Assembly: GCA_022072255.1 (NCBI GenBank)
Contig: JAJVHZ010000002.1
Location: 1 to 64,000, forward strand
DNA: 64,000 nucleotides
From: Gammaproteobacteria bacterium
Lineage (GTDB): Bacteria; Pseudomonadota; Gammaproteobacteria; JAJPIJ01
Reading direction: 5' to 3'
Made by a program: the position numbers and the translations under genes. The first letter of the stretch is position 1; every line of letters begins with the position of its first letter. The notes below the pieces were generated by a model. That model was not told the origin of the DNA. It searched no databases and saw only the letters and a list, made by a program, of their open reading frames with translations. Below are positions 18,116-26,932 of the stretch, piece after piece.

Positions 18116-18412
18116 ATGAGCCAAAGTATCAAGGTTGAGAGCAGCGGCACCGGCGGAGACCCGCTCGTCTTCACCGTGCAGGTGGAGGATGCAGGCGGTC
18201 GCTCCCGTCACCGTGTCACGCTCAGCGACGGGACATACAAAAAGCTGACCGGCGGGCGCTACACCCAGGAGCAATGCGTCGAGGCGGCCTTCCGCTTCCT
18301 GCTCGAACGCGAATCGCGCAACGAGATCCTTCCCAGTTTCGATCTGAACGTTATTCACCTGTATTTCCCTGATTTCGAGGAGGCGCTGCCGCGCTACCTG
18401 GTGCAGGGATAG
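18116..18412 (+). CDS. Conserved small protein of unknown function
   Basis: A 98-residue soluble protein with a strand-rich N-terminal half (LVFTVQVEDAGGRSRHRVTL) and a helical C-terminal half (QCVEAAFRFLLERE ... FDLNVIHLYFPDFEEALPRY). I know no function for it. The start follows the TATAAT box by 31 bases. Its 3' end overlaps the convergent sugar dehydrogenase gene by 62 bases. Confidence 0.75.
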   Translation: MSQSIKVESSGTGGDPLVFTVQVEDAGGRSRHRVTLSDGTYKKLTGGRYTQEQCVEAAFRFLLERESRNEILPSFDLNVIHLYFPDFEEALPRYLVQG

Positions 18413-19829
18413 GCGGGACGGCCGCCGGCGGCGGCTTGGTGGCGCGATAAATGATTCGCCAGATCCGTCCGCTGACCGAATCGGCCACGTACAGCGAGCC
18501 ATCGGGCCCCTCGGCCAGCGCGGTCGGCCGATGCGCGGGCGCCGCCTCCTCCCCCGGCCGCGTCTTGCCGGCGAAGCCGTCGGCGAATACTTCCCAGTCA
18601 TCGCCGATGGTGCCCTTGTCCATCGGCACGAAGTCCACCTGGTATCCGCTGCGGCCGCCGCCCATGCGGTCGTAGGCGCCGTGGAAGGCGATGAAGGCGC
18701 CGCCGCGGTAGCGGCGGGGAAACTGGCTGCCGCGATAGATCAGCATGTCGTTGGGCCCATAGTGCGCGGGGAAGACGGCGGCCGGCTCCGGGTAATCGCC
18801 GCAGCGACCCACGCGCATCCCGTCGCCGCCATACTCCGGTGCCAGGACGCGGCGGCGTTGTTCCGGATCGTAGTAGCAGTACGGCCAGCTGAAGCGCGCG
18901 CCGCGTGTGACGCGAAGCATCTCCTCGGCCGGCAGCTGATTGCCCTGTTCGGTGGTGTAGAGCTGCGGCCAGAGCTCGCTCAGCTGATCGCGGCCGTGCT
19001 GGACGACATAAAGCTGCCGCTCCGTGGGCTGCCAGTCCATGGCCAGGGCGTGGCGTATGCCGCTCGCGTAGTGCTCTCCCTGCGCGAAGGTCTGCCCGGT
19101 GACGTCGGCCTGGAACCGCCATATGCCCGCGGCCCGCTCGAGCTGCGGACAGGGATCCTGACCCGCGGCGCCAGGACTCCGATCGACTTTCTGGCAGGCG
19201 TTGGACGGCGCGCCCACGCTCACGAACATGCCGCCGGCGTCGTCGAACGCCATCGTCTTGGAGGCGTGCGGCTCCGCTGCCGGCAGACCGTCCACGATCA
19301 CCTCCGGGTTCGCGCGTGGCACCAGCGCATCGTCGAGCCGGTAGCGAAGGATCGCCCCGTCCGTGCCGAGGTACAGGAACTCCCCGCGGGCCTCCAGGCC
19401 CACGCCACCCTGGTCGCCGAACTGCTCGATCGTGTCCGCACGACCGTCGCCATCCTCGTCGCGCAGGGCAACGAGGCCGCCGATGCCCAGGCGACGATTG
19501 AGCATGGCGCCGTACACGTTGCCGTTGTCAGCGACCGCCAGCCCCCGCAGGTTGGCAAAATAGTCCGCCACCTGGACGGCGCAGAAACCCGGGGGCAGGG
19601 TCAGGCCGGCATTTTCCGGGTCGCACTGAACCTTCTGCAGCGCCAGCTGTTCCGGTGAGGGCGGCGGCGCCTTGCGCTGGCAGGCGGAGGTGGCCGCTAC
19701 CAGGGCGAGCAGCAGTGCGTGCCCGGCGGTGTATGCCGCCGGCCGCGAACAGCGGGTCCCCTCACCGGCCGTCGCGCCCCGCGGCGAGGTGCCATTCGGC
19801 AGGACACTTGCATGCTCGCCCATCATCAT
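18351..19829 (-). CDS. PQQ-dependent sugar (sorbosone-type) dehydrogenase, lipoprotein
   Basis: A protein of about 492 residues of the glucose/sorbosone dehydrogenase family, a six-bladed propeller that usually binds PQQ. Family motifs include FANLRGLAVADNGNVYG, EPHASKTMAFDDAGGMFVSV, YASGIRHALAMDW and ADSVSGRIWRI. The N-terminus has a lipoprotein signal ending in LVAATSAC, so it should be anchored in the outer membrane or the periplasm. The start is taken as the first of three consecutive ATGs at 19829; a GTG at 19853 is possible. The proline-rich C-terminal tail is encoded in the 62-base overlap with the convergent gene. No PQQ synthesis genes are in the window. Confidence 0.83.
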   Translation of the reverse strand: MMMGEHASVLPNGTSPRGATAGEGTRCSRPAAYTAGHALLLALVAATSACQRKAPPPSPEQLALQKVQCDPENAGLTLPPGFCAVQVADYFANLRGLAVADNGNVYGAMLNRRLGIGGLVALRDEDGDGRADTIEQFGDQGGVGLEARGEFLYLGTDGAILRYRLDDALVPRANPEVIVDGLPAAEPHASKTMAFDDAGGMFVSVGAPSNACQKVDRSPGAAGQDPCPQLERAAGIWRFQADVTGQTFAQGEHYASGIRHALAMDWQPTERQLYVVQHGRDQLSELWPQLYTTEQGNQLPAEEMLRVTRGARFSWPYCYYDPEQRRRVLAPEYGGDGMRVGRCGDYPEPAAVFPAHYGPNDMLIYRGSQFPRRYRGGAFIAFHGAYDRMGGGRSGYQVDFVPMDKGTIGDDWEVFADGFAGKTRPGEEAAPAHRPTALAEGPDGSLYVADSVSGRIWRIIYRATKPPPAAVPPIPAPGSAAAPPRNQGNTGE

Positions 19830-19981
19830 CACGCGGCCGACGCTACCGGACACTGGAAAGGGACCTTCAGGATATCAGCGAGTTCGACCGCTGCAACCCC
19901 GCCGCCGGAGGGCTGAACCGCGACGCCTGTGACGGGTCCTACAAGAACCGTTGCCCCATATATACGCTAGAATACGAGCCC

Positions 19982-22183
19982 ATGAGCCTCACTGCCGGAC
20001 GTCATCACCAGGACGCACCACCACACACATCCCACGCCGGGAGGCGCATGCTTGGCCTCCTCGGCGCCGCCACACTCTGCTTCTTCTTCTTCGTCGGTGC
20101 GGCCACGGCATTACCGTCGCCGACGGTGGAGCGCAGCGCGCTGGTGCCGTCCGAGGCGCACGCGCGCGCCACCGAGCTGGTCCTGCACTTCATCGCCAAC
20201 TATCACTACCGCAAGGTTGCGCTGGACGACGAGCTGTCGGTCCAGATACTGGAACGCTACCTCGAGACGCTCGATCCGAATCGCAATTACTTCACGAGTG
20301 CGGACGTGGCGGAATTCCGCAGGCGTGAAACGCAGTTCGACGATCTGCTCGAGGCGGGCCGGCTGCAGCCTGCCTTCGACATCTTCCTCACCCTCCGCGA
20401 CCGCGTCGAAGCACGCTCGCGATTCGCGCGCGCGGTGCTCGGCAAGCCGCTCGATTTCAGTGTCAGCGAGGAGTTCAATTTCGATCGCGCCAAGGCGCCG
20501 TGGGCCTCCGAGGCCGAACTCGACGATTTCTGGCGCAAGCGGGTCAAGAACGACTATCTCAGCCTGAAGCTCGCCGGCAAGGCGGACAAGGAGATCCGCG
20601 AGACGCTGGACAAGCGTTACGAGGACCTGGCGCGGCGCACCGATCAGCTCAACGCCGACGACGTGTTCGAGTTGTTCATCAATGCCTACCTCGCCTCCGT
20701 GGAGCCGCATACCTCCTATTTCTCGCCGCGAACCTCGGAGAACTTCCGCATACGCATGAGCCTGTCGCTCGAGGGCATCGGCGCGATCCTGCAGTCGGAC
20801 AACGAGTACACGCTGGTCCGGCAGATCCTCAAGGGCGGCCCCGCGGACAAGAGCGGCGTGCTGCACGAGGACGATCGCATCATCGCCGTCGGCCAGGGCC
20901 TGAACGAGCCGTTCGTCGACGTCATCGGCTGGCGCATCGACGACGTGGTGGATCTGATCCGCGGCAAGAAAGACTCGATCGTGCGCCTGCAGGTGCTCCC
21001 GAAGGGCATGCCCGCGAGCGCCAAGCCGAAGGTCGTCACGCTCACCCGCAGCAGGATCGAGCTGGAAGACGAGGCGGCGAAGCAATCCGTCATCGAGTTT
21101 CCGAAGGGCGACAAGACCGTCAAGGTCGGCGTCATCAACCTGCCGACCTTCTATCAGGATTTCGAGGCCAGGGCCCGCGGCGACACGGATTATCGCAGCA
21201 CCACGCGCGACGTCCGGCGGCTCATCGGCGAACTCGAGGGCCAGGGCGTGGAAGGAATCATCATCGATCTGCGCGGCAACGGCGGTGGATCGCTGACCGA
21301 GGCCACCGAGCTGACCGGGCTGTTCATCACCACCGGCCCGGTGGTGCAGGTGCGCAACTCCGACGGAACGGTGCATGTCGAGAGAGACACGGACCCCGAG
21401 GTCGCGTACGCGGGGCCTCTGGCCGTGCTCGTGGACCGCAACAGCGCCTCGGCATCGGAGATCTTCGCCGGCGCCATCCAGGATTACCGCCGCGGGGTCA
21501 TCGTCGGCGAGCCTACCTTCGGCAAGGGCACCGTGCAGAATCTCATCAATCTCGGCGAATACGACAACGACGACGACGCTCAGCTCGGCCAGCTTAAAGC
21601 CACGATCGCGCAGTTCTTCCGCGTCGACGGCGACAGCACGCAGCACCGCGGCGTGGTGCCCGACATCACCTTCCCGACCGCCCTGGGCGCCGATGACGAG
21701 GGCGAGCGCGCGCTGCCGAATGCGCTGCCCTGGGCGCGGATCGAGGCGGCGAATTATTCGCCGGCGCAGGCCCCAGTATCGGAGTTCACCAGGGCACGCT
21801 CCTTGCATCAGCAGCGGCTCAAGAACGACCGTGCCTTCCAGGTGCTGCTCGAGGAGGAGCGCGCCGTGCGCGAGGCGAGGGAGAAGACGACGCTGTCGCT
21901 GCTGGAAAGCGTGCGCAAGCAGGAGCAGGAGCGCGCCGAGCGGGAGCAGAAGGCGCGGGAAGAGCGTTTCCGGGCGGCCACCGGCCAGGCGCCGCCCAAG
22001 AGCGAAGACTCCGAGGATGAGCTGGGCGAGAAGAAACCCGACAACGCGACCGACCTGGTGTTGCAGGAGTCCGCGCGCATCCTCGACGATCTGGTCGTCC
22101 CCGGCAGGTTCGCTCAGCAGGCCAGCACCGCAGCGGCTTCCGCCTCACCGGCGGAGTGGGCTTCCGCCTCGCCGGCGGAGTGA
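19982..22183 (+). CDS. prc: Carboxy-terminal processing protease (Tsp/Prc)
   Basis: A 733-residue periplasmic S41 protease. The order is signal peptide (GLLGAATLCFFFFVGAATA), N-terminal domain (DELSVQILERYLETLDPNR), PDZ domain (ISLSLEGIGAIL-like region with LKGGPADKSG), and catalytic core with the serine in VDRNSASASEIF and the lysine in TFGKGTVQN. Prc trims the C-termini of periplasmic proteins and takes part in cell-wall enzyme turnover. The ATG at 19982 is eight bases after a TAGAAT hexamer. The last 16 codons are a tandem duplication of a 24-base unit. Confidence 0.95.
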   Translation: MSLTAGRHHQDAPPHTSHAGRRMLGLLGAATLCFFFFVGAATALPSPTVERSALVPSEAHARATELVLHFIANYHYRKVALDDELSVQILERYLETLDPNRNYFTSADVAEFRRRETQFDDLLEAGRLQPAFDIFLTLRDRVEARSRFARAVLGKPLDFSVSEEFNFDRAKAPWASEAELDDFWRKRVKNDYLSLKLAGKADKEIRETLDKRYEDLARRTDQLNADDVFELFINAYLASVEPHTSYFSPRTSENFRIRMSLSLEGIGAILQSDNEYTLVRQILKGGPADKSGVLHEDDRIIAVGQGLNEPFVDVIGWRIDDVVDLIRGKKDSIVRLQVLPKGMPASAKPKVVTLTRSRIELEDEAAKQSVIEFPKGDKTVKVGVINLPTFYQDFEARARGDTDYRSTTRDVRRLIGELEGQGVEGIIIDLRGNGGGSLTEATELTGLFITTGPVVQVRNSDGTVHVERDTDPEVAYAGPLAVLVDRNSASASEIFAGAIQDYRRGVIVGEPTFGKGTVQNLINLGEYDNDDDAQLGQLKATIAQFFRVDGDSTQHRGVVPDITFPTALGADDEGERALPNALPWARIEAANYSPAQAPVSEFTRARSLHQQRLKNDRAFQVLLEEERAVREAREKTTLSLLESVRKQEQERAEREQKAREERFRAATGQAPPKSEDSEDELGEKKPDNATDLVLQESARILDDLVVPGRFAQQASTAAASASPAEWASASPAE
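22136..22183 (+). repeat. 24-base tandem duplication at the prc 3' end
   Basis: Two copies of a 24-base unit starting GCTTCCGCCTC (22136-22159 and 22160-22183) differ at two positions. They encode two copies of A-S-A-S-P-A-E, the second ending on the stop codon. The unit contains the self-complementary stretch CCGCC...GGCGG. Confidence 0.85.
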
Positions 22184-22249
22184 TCGGCGCTCCGCAGCCT
22201 CGTGGCCGTCGATCGCCGCACCCGCGCGGATGGGCGGCAGGGGCGCGGC

Positions 22250-23395
22250 GTGAAGACGCAATTGAACCTGCAGTTCTCGTCCACCAGCGCCGAGCAAGCC
22301 CTCCCCGGACTGCCACCCCCGGGCGCACGTCTCGAGAAGCTGATCAGCGCGGCGCGCCATAACGAGACCGCGTGGCGACGGTTCCGCGCCCTGGAACTGG
22401 CGCTGATGTCCGCAGACGGGCTGGATGAACTGGTGGCCCTGCTGCTGGTGCAGGCGCCCGTGGACATGGACTGGGACGCCGTCGGTCTGCACCTGATCGA
22501 TGGCGACCACGAGGTGCGACGCCTGCTGCTCTCCCGCGATCAGGCGGACGGCTCGAGCGGCGCGCAGGTGCGCTGGCTCACCGATGAGCTGGAATGCGCT
22601 GCCGCGTTCGCCGCGCGCGAGCCCCTGCCGAGGCTGGGACGATACCAGCCGGAACGTCACGAGGACCTCTTCGCGCAACCCGAGGCGCCGCCCGCGAGCG
22701 TCGCGCTGCTGCCGCTGCTGCGCGGAAGACGCCGGCTCGGCGCCTACGCCATCGGCAGCTGCGATCCCGATCGCTTTCATCATTCCCTCGCCACCGACTT
22801 CCTGCAGCACCTGGCCGCGGTCATCTCGATCTGCCTGGAGACCGCCATCCACCGCGAACAGCTGCGGCACCTGGGCCTCACCGACGCCCTGACCGCCGTC
22901 GGCAACCGGCGCTACTTCGACCAGCGCCTCGACGAGGAGATGATGCGCGCGCAACGCGCGCGCGCGCCGCTGGGCTGCCTGTTCGTGGACGTCGATCATT
23001 TCAAGGGGATCAACGATCGCTATGGCCACGCAGTCGGCGACGAGGTCCTGCAGATGATCGCGCAGCGGATCCGGTCGCAACTGCGCGGCGCGGACGTAGT
23101 CGCGCGCTACGGCGGAGAGGAGTTCTCCGTGCTGCTGCCGCAGGCCGACCTCGCACGCGCCGCCGACGTCGCCGAACGCATACGCCGGGCCATCGCGGAG
23201 GCACCGGTCGCCATCAGCGGTTCGATCGACCTGCTCGCCGTCACTGCCTCGATCGGGGTCGCGACCTACACCGGGACCGATGGCGACGGCGACGCCCACA
23301 GCCGCCGGCTGCTCAGCGCCGCCGACACCGCCCTCTATCGCGCCAAGCAGCAGGGCCGCAATCGCGTCGAGCGCGCCAGGCAGAGCATCGGATAG
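22250..23395 (+). CDS. Diguanylate cyclase with GAF-like (DUF484-type) sensor domain
   Basis: A 381-residue protein. Residues about 35-200 form a GAF/DUF484-like sensor (MDWDAVGLHLIDGDHEVRRL), followed by a linker helix and a GGDEF domain with the active-site variant RYGGEEF, which is competent for c-di-GMP synthesis. I see no RxxD inhibitory site at the usual place before GGEEF. The start is taken as GTG at 22250, behind AGGGG; a GTG at 22202 would add 16 residues. It may be co-transcribed with prc, 66 bases upstream. It provides the c-di-GMP that the PilZ proteins in this window could sense. Confidence 0.92.
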   Translation: MKTQLNLQFSSTSAEQALPGLPPPGARLEKLISAARHNETAWRRFRALELALMSADGLDELVALLLVQAPVDMDWDAVGLHLIDGDHEVRRLLLSRDQADGSSGAQVRWLTDELECAAAFAAREPLPRLGRYQPERHEDLFAQPEAPPASVALLPLLRGRRRLGAYAIGSCDPDRFHHSLATDFLQHLAAVISICLETAIHREQLRHLGLTDALTAVGNRRYFDQRLDEEMMRAQRARAPLGCLFVDVDHFKGINDRYGHAVGDEVLQMIAQRIRSQLRGADVVARYGGEEFSVLLPQADLARAADVAERIRRAIAEAPVAISGSIDLLAVTASIGVATYTGTDGDGDAHSRRLLSAADTALYRAKQQGRNRVERARQSIG

Positions 23396-23401
23396 CCCGC
23401 C

Positions 23402-24295
23402 TCAGCGCCGCGCCATCGCATCGAGGCGCGCCTGTTCCGCGTTGTCGAGCAGGATGCGGGTCGCCGCAAGACTGTCGCAGATGCTCTGCACCCTGCTCGC
23501 CCCGGGTATGGGAACGACGTGATCGCCCAGCGCCAGCAGCCAGGCGAGCGCGATGCCGTACGGCGTGCAGCCATGCCTTGCGGCCAGCTCCTGCAACAGG
23601 GGCTGACGCGCCAGCTCGACGTGACCGTAGTGACCGCCCACGGGGCTGTGCGCGATGTAGGTAACGCCGATCCGGCCGCAGAGATCGATGAGTCCTGAGG
23701 CGAGATCGCGCGCCGCGAGCAGATGGCAGCGATTCTGCACCGAGACGATCTCCACGTGTTGCATTGCCGTCTGCAGTTGTCCGGCGTCGACGTTCGACAA
23801 TCCGATGCTACGGATCTTGCCTTCCTCGCGCAGCCGCACCATCTCGCCCAGGGTGTCGGTGAATGGCACCTTCGGGTCTACTGCGTGCAGTTGATACAGT
23901 TCGATGCAAGCCACGTCCAGGTCCTTGAGGCTCTGCTCGCACGAGGCGCGAATCCATGCCGGGCGGCCATCTGTCTCCCAGCGCCCCTGGGGACGCGTCA
24001 GTCCACCTTTGGTCGCGATCAACACCCTGTCGCGGACGCCGAGACGCCGCACGCAGTCGCGGATCAGCCGCTCGTTGTGGCCGATCTCGCCGTTGTCGAT
24101 GCAATAGACGTTGGCCGTGTCTATGAGCGTGCCCCCACCTTCGACGAAGGCACGGATCACCTCGCAGGCCCGCTCGGGGGCGGGGCGTCCCTCCAGCGAC
24201 AGGGGCATGGCGCCGAGACCGATCGGGTGCACGGCCGCCCCCGTGCGCCCGAGCCGGCGGAGCGCGGCTCTAGGCTTGTTGTCGTCTGCGGTCAT
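23402..24295 (-). CDS. Aldo/keto reductase
   Basis: A 297-residue aldo/keto reductase with the catalytic tetrad visible: D and Y in DTANVYC, K in ATKGG and H in YQLHAVD. The cofactor end is present as VPIPGASRVQSI. The substrate is unknown. The ATG at 24295 lies inside the 3' end of the aminotransferase gene (26-base overlap), so the gene is the last member of the NYN-AvtA-AKR operon. Confidence 0.9.
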   Translation of the reverse strand: MTADDNKPRAALRRLGRTGAAVHPIGLGAMPLSLEGRPAPERACEVIRAFVEGGGTLIDTANVYCIDNGEIGHNERLIRDCVRRLGVRDRVLIATKGGLTRPQGRWETDGRPAWIRASCEQSLKDLDVACIELYQLHAVDPKVPFTDTLGEMVRLREEGKIRSIGLSNVDAGQLQTAMQHVEIVSVQNRCHLLAARDLASGLIDLCGRIGVTYIAHSPVGGHYGHVELARQPLLQELAARHGCTPYGIALAWLLALGDHVVPIPGASRVQSICDSLAATRILLDNAEQARLDAMARR

Positions 24296-25556
24296 GGGCA
24301 CCGGCACCGGCGTGGATGGCGCGGACCTCATCGGCGATGATGGCCAGCCCGCGGCGGACCACGTCATCCCCGGGCGTGTAGCTCACGCGTATGCACTCGT
24401 GCCGGTGGGGCCACGCCTCGCGCAGGCCGGGGAAGAAATGGTGTCCGGGAAGCACGACCACTCCCCGCGCCTTCAGCCGCTGATACAGCCCGGCGCTGGT
24501 GATCGGCAATCCCTCGAACCAGAGCCAGAGGAAGAAGGCGCCCTCGGGCCTGTGCACGCGGTAGCTGCAACCGGCAAAGAACTCCTCCACCCATCGCAGC
24601 GCGCGTTCGGCCTTGGCGCTGTAATAGGGGTTGACCAGATCGCGGCTGCTCCGGAGTATCTCGCCACTCTCGACCATCTGCTGCGCGAGCGCCGGCCCGA
24701 CGCTGCCGGTCGACAGGTGCAGGATGGCATTCATGCCGGTGAGCGCGTCGATCACCGGCTCGGCCGCGATCACCACGCCGGTGCGCACGCCCGGCAACCC
24801 GATCTTGGAGAGGCTCAGGCAGAGGATGACCTGCTCGTTCCACACCGGGCGTGCGGCGGTGAAGATGATGTCCGGGAACGGCGTGCCGTAGGCGCCGTCG
24901 ATGATGAGCGGCACGTCGGCGGCGCGCGCGAGCGCGACCAGTGCGTCGATCTCCTCGTCGGTCAGCACGTTTCCGGTCGGATTGGTGGGCCGCGACACGC
25001 ACATCGCGCCGATGCCGGCCTCCACGCGCAGCCCTTTGAAGTCGACGTGATATTTGAACTGACCTCGATCGAGCAGCTCGATTGCCGGGCGGCGCGCCAC
25101 GAACATGTCATCGCTCAGACCCAGGTCGGCATAGCCGATGTATTCGGGCGTAACCGGCAGCAATATCTGCTGCACGGTGCCGCCGGCGCAGGGTCCGGCG
25201 AACATGTTGAACAGCATGAAGAAGGCGGACTGGCTGCCGTGGGTCAACGCGACATTGCGCCGCGTGAGGCCCCAGCCGTATTCGCGATTGAGCATCGCGA
25301 CCAGCGCCGCGACGAAATCGCGCTGGCCCTGCGGCGCGTCGTAATTCCCGACGGTCTGGGCGAACAGGCGCGCATCCGAGGCGATCTGCAGGGCGCGCTG
25401 GCGAAACAACTCCTGCACCGCCGGGATGTGGCTCGGGTTCCCGCCGCCCAGCATCAGTACGTCGAGCGAACCGTCGAGCGCCGAGCCGAGGTCCTCCATC
25501 AACTGCCGGGTCCCGGAACTGCCGCCGTAGCGGCGGCCGAAGTCCGTCAACTTCAT
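24270..25556 (-). CDS. avtA: Valine-pyruvate aminotransferase
   Basis: A 428-residue fold-type I PLP enzyme. The PLP lysine is in LSLSKIGLPGVRTG, substrate motifs are SRPTNPTGNVLT and IIDGAYGTPFP, and the N-terminal MLGGGNPSHIP is typical of AvtA. The enzyme transfers amino groups between valine or 2-aminobutyrate and pyruvate. Its start overlaps the NYN gene stop by four bases (ATGA). The pairing with an RNase-like protein is unexpected for an amino-acid enzyme. Confidence 0.93.
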   Translation of the reverse strand: MKLTDFGRRYGGSSGTRQLMEDLGSALDGSLDVLMLGGGNPSHIPAVQELFRQRALQIASDARLFAQTVGNYDAPQGQRDFVAALVAMLNREYGWGLTRRNVALTHGSQSAFFMLFNMFAGPCAGGTVQQILLPVTPEYIGYADLGLSDDMFVARRPAIELLDRGQFKYHVDFKGLRVEAGIGAMCVSRPTNPTGNVLTDEEIDALVALARAADVPLIIDGAYGTPFPDIIFTAARPVWNEQVILCLSLSKIGLPGVRTGVVIAAEPVIDALTGMNAILHLSTGSVGPALAQQMVESGEILRSSRDLVNPYYSAKAERALRWVEEFFAGCSYRVHRPEGAFFLWLWFEGLPITSAGLYQRLKARGVVVLPGHHFFPGLREAWPHRHECIRVSYTPGDDVVRRGLAIIADEVRAIHAGAGAHDRRRQQA

Positions 25557-26443
25557 GCCTCGGCCTCCCCGGGCGGCTGCAGGCGGGTGATGATGTAACC
25601 CCCGGACTTCTCGTCACGCTCCAGCGCGAGCAGGCGCCGCTGCTGCGCCTCCTCCAGCAGTTCGCTGAAGGTGGAGAAGCCGTAGTAGGACTCCTTGAAA
25701 CCGGGCTTGCGACGCTTCAGGGCCTGCTTGACCATCGAACCCCAAAGCTTCTCATCGACGCTGCGCTCGCCCATGATCGCCTCGGCGGTCTCCACGACCA
25801 GGTCGATGGCCTGCTGTTTCCTGTCCTCCTCCTTGAACTCCGCCTGGGCCTCGGCACCTTGCGGCTCGGCCGCCTGCGTCTCGTCGCTGGCCGCAGGTTT
25901 CTCCCGGCGCCGCCGCGCCCCGCTGCCGCTGCGCGCGCCGCCGCGGCTGCTGCGCCGGCGCTGCTCGCGCACCAGGTCGTCGTAAAAGATGAATTCGTCG
26001 CAATTGGAGATCAGCAGATCCGAAGTGGAATTCTTCACCCCCACCGCGATGACGGTCTTGTTGTTCTCGCGCAGTTTGGACACCAGCGGGGAGAAGTCGG
26101 AGTCGCCGCTGATGAGTACGAAGGTGTCCACGTGCAGCTTGGTGTAGCACAGGTCGAGCGCGTCGACGACCATGCGGATGTCGGCGGAGTTCTTGCCCGA
26201 CTGCCGGACATGGGGAATGTCGATGAGCTCGAAGGAGGCCTCGTGCATCGGCTGCTTGTACTCCTTGTACCGCTCCCAGTCGCAATACGCCTTCTTGACG
26301 ATGATGCTGCCCTTCAGCAACAGGTGCTCGATGAGCCGCTTGATATCGAATTTCTCGTACTTGGCATCGCGGCAGCCGAGCGCGATATTCTCGAAATCGC
26401 AGAACACGGCCATGTTCTGGGTATCTGAAGGATCGATGGTCAC
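25553..26443 (-). CDS. NYN-domain protein with C-terminal OST-HTH/LOTUS domain
   Basis: A 296-residue protein. The N-terminal NYN (PIN-like) domain shows the acidic residues of a nuclease site in AVFCDFENIALG, SADIRMVVDAL and LISGDSDFSPLVSKL. A charged linker of about 50 residues (RRRSSRGGARSGSGARRRRE) is followed by a LOTUS-type winged helix (LWGSMVKQALKRRKPGFKES ... FSTFSELLEEA), which binds RNA in other proteins. The start is GTG at 26443, with AGGGGAG five bases upstream; this gives the N-terminus VTIDPSDTQNMAVF. The role is probably RNA processing or turnover, inferred from the domains only. Confidence 0.9.
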   Translation of the reverse strand: MTIDPSDTQNMAVFCDFENIALGCRDAKYEKFDIKRLIEHLLLKGSIIVKKAYCDWERYKEYKQPMHEASFELIDIPHVRQSGKNSADIRMVVDALDLCYTKLHVDTFVLISGDSDFSPLVSKLRENNKTVIAVGVKNSTSDLLISNCDEFIFYDDLVREQRRRSSRGGARSGSGARRRREKPAASDETQAAEPQGAEAQAEFKEEDRKQQAIDLVVETAEAIMGERSVDEKLWGSMVKQALKRRKPGFKESYYGFSTFSELLEEAQQRRLLALERDEKSGGYIITRLQPPGEAEA

Positions 26444-26506
26444 GCGGTGCTCCCCTGACGCCACATGGATGATATGCTTTATCGCTGAATCGGAGAGATT
26501 TGGCAA

Positions 26507-26836
26507 ATGCACGCGATCCTGGCCTTTTTCCGTTATTTCGGCGTCCTGCGGACGCTGCTGCTCCTCGTGACCCTGGTCGTCATCGCCTGCGCCCCGTTCG
26601 CGGACGGGCGGGTCCAGACCGGCTGGATGCTCGGACCCTCGGTCATCGCGCCGACCATCATGGCGATGCTGGCGTTCTCGCTGCCGCTGGACATCACCAT
26701 GACCCGCGTCTTCATGCTCGACCGCCCGGTTCCCGAGCGGCGGCGCTACCGCCGGATCCTCTGGCTGGAGAGCGCCCTGCTCCTGGTCATGCTGGCGGCG
26801 TGGGCGCCGTTCATCCTGCGCATCATGGGCAGGTAG
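26507..26836 (+). CDS. Small inner-membrane protein of unknown function
   Basis: A 109-residue protein with three hydrophobic segments (LLLLVTLVVIACAPF, IAPTIMAMLAFSLPL and ALLLVMLAAWAPFI). The basic loop RPVPERRRYRRI suggests the cytoplasmic side. I do not recognise the family. It is transcribed divergently from the NYN gene and is followed, after 96 bases, by the M16 protease. Confidence 0.75.
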   Translation: MHAILAFFRYFGVLRTLLLLVTLVVIACAPFADGRVQTGWMLGPSVIAPTIMAMLAFSLPLDITMTRVFMLDRPVPERRRYRRILWLESALLLVMLAAWAPFILRIMGR

Positions 26837-26932
26837 GTGAGCCCGCACCCCGGGGCGGCGACCGACGGGCTGAACCTGCCGCCCGGGCGCGCCTCCAACC
26901 CTGAATACCGGCGCCGGCATCCGGCCCGGGAA

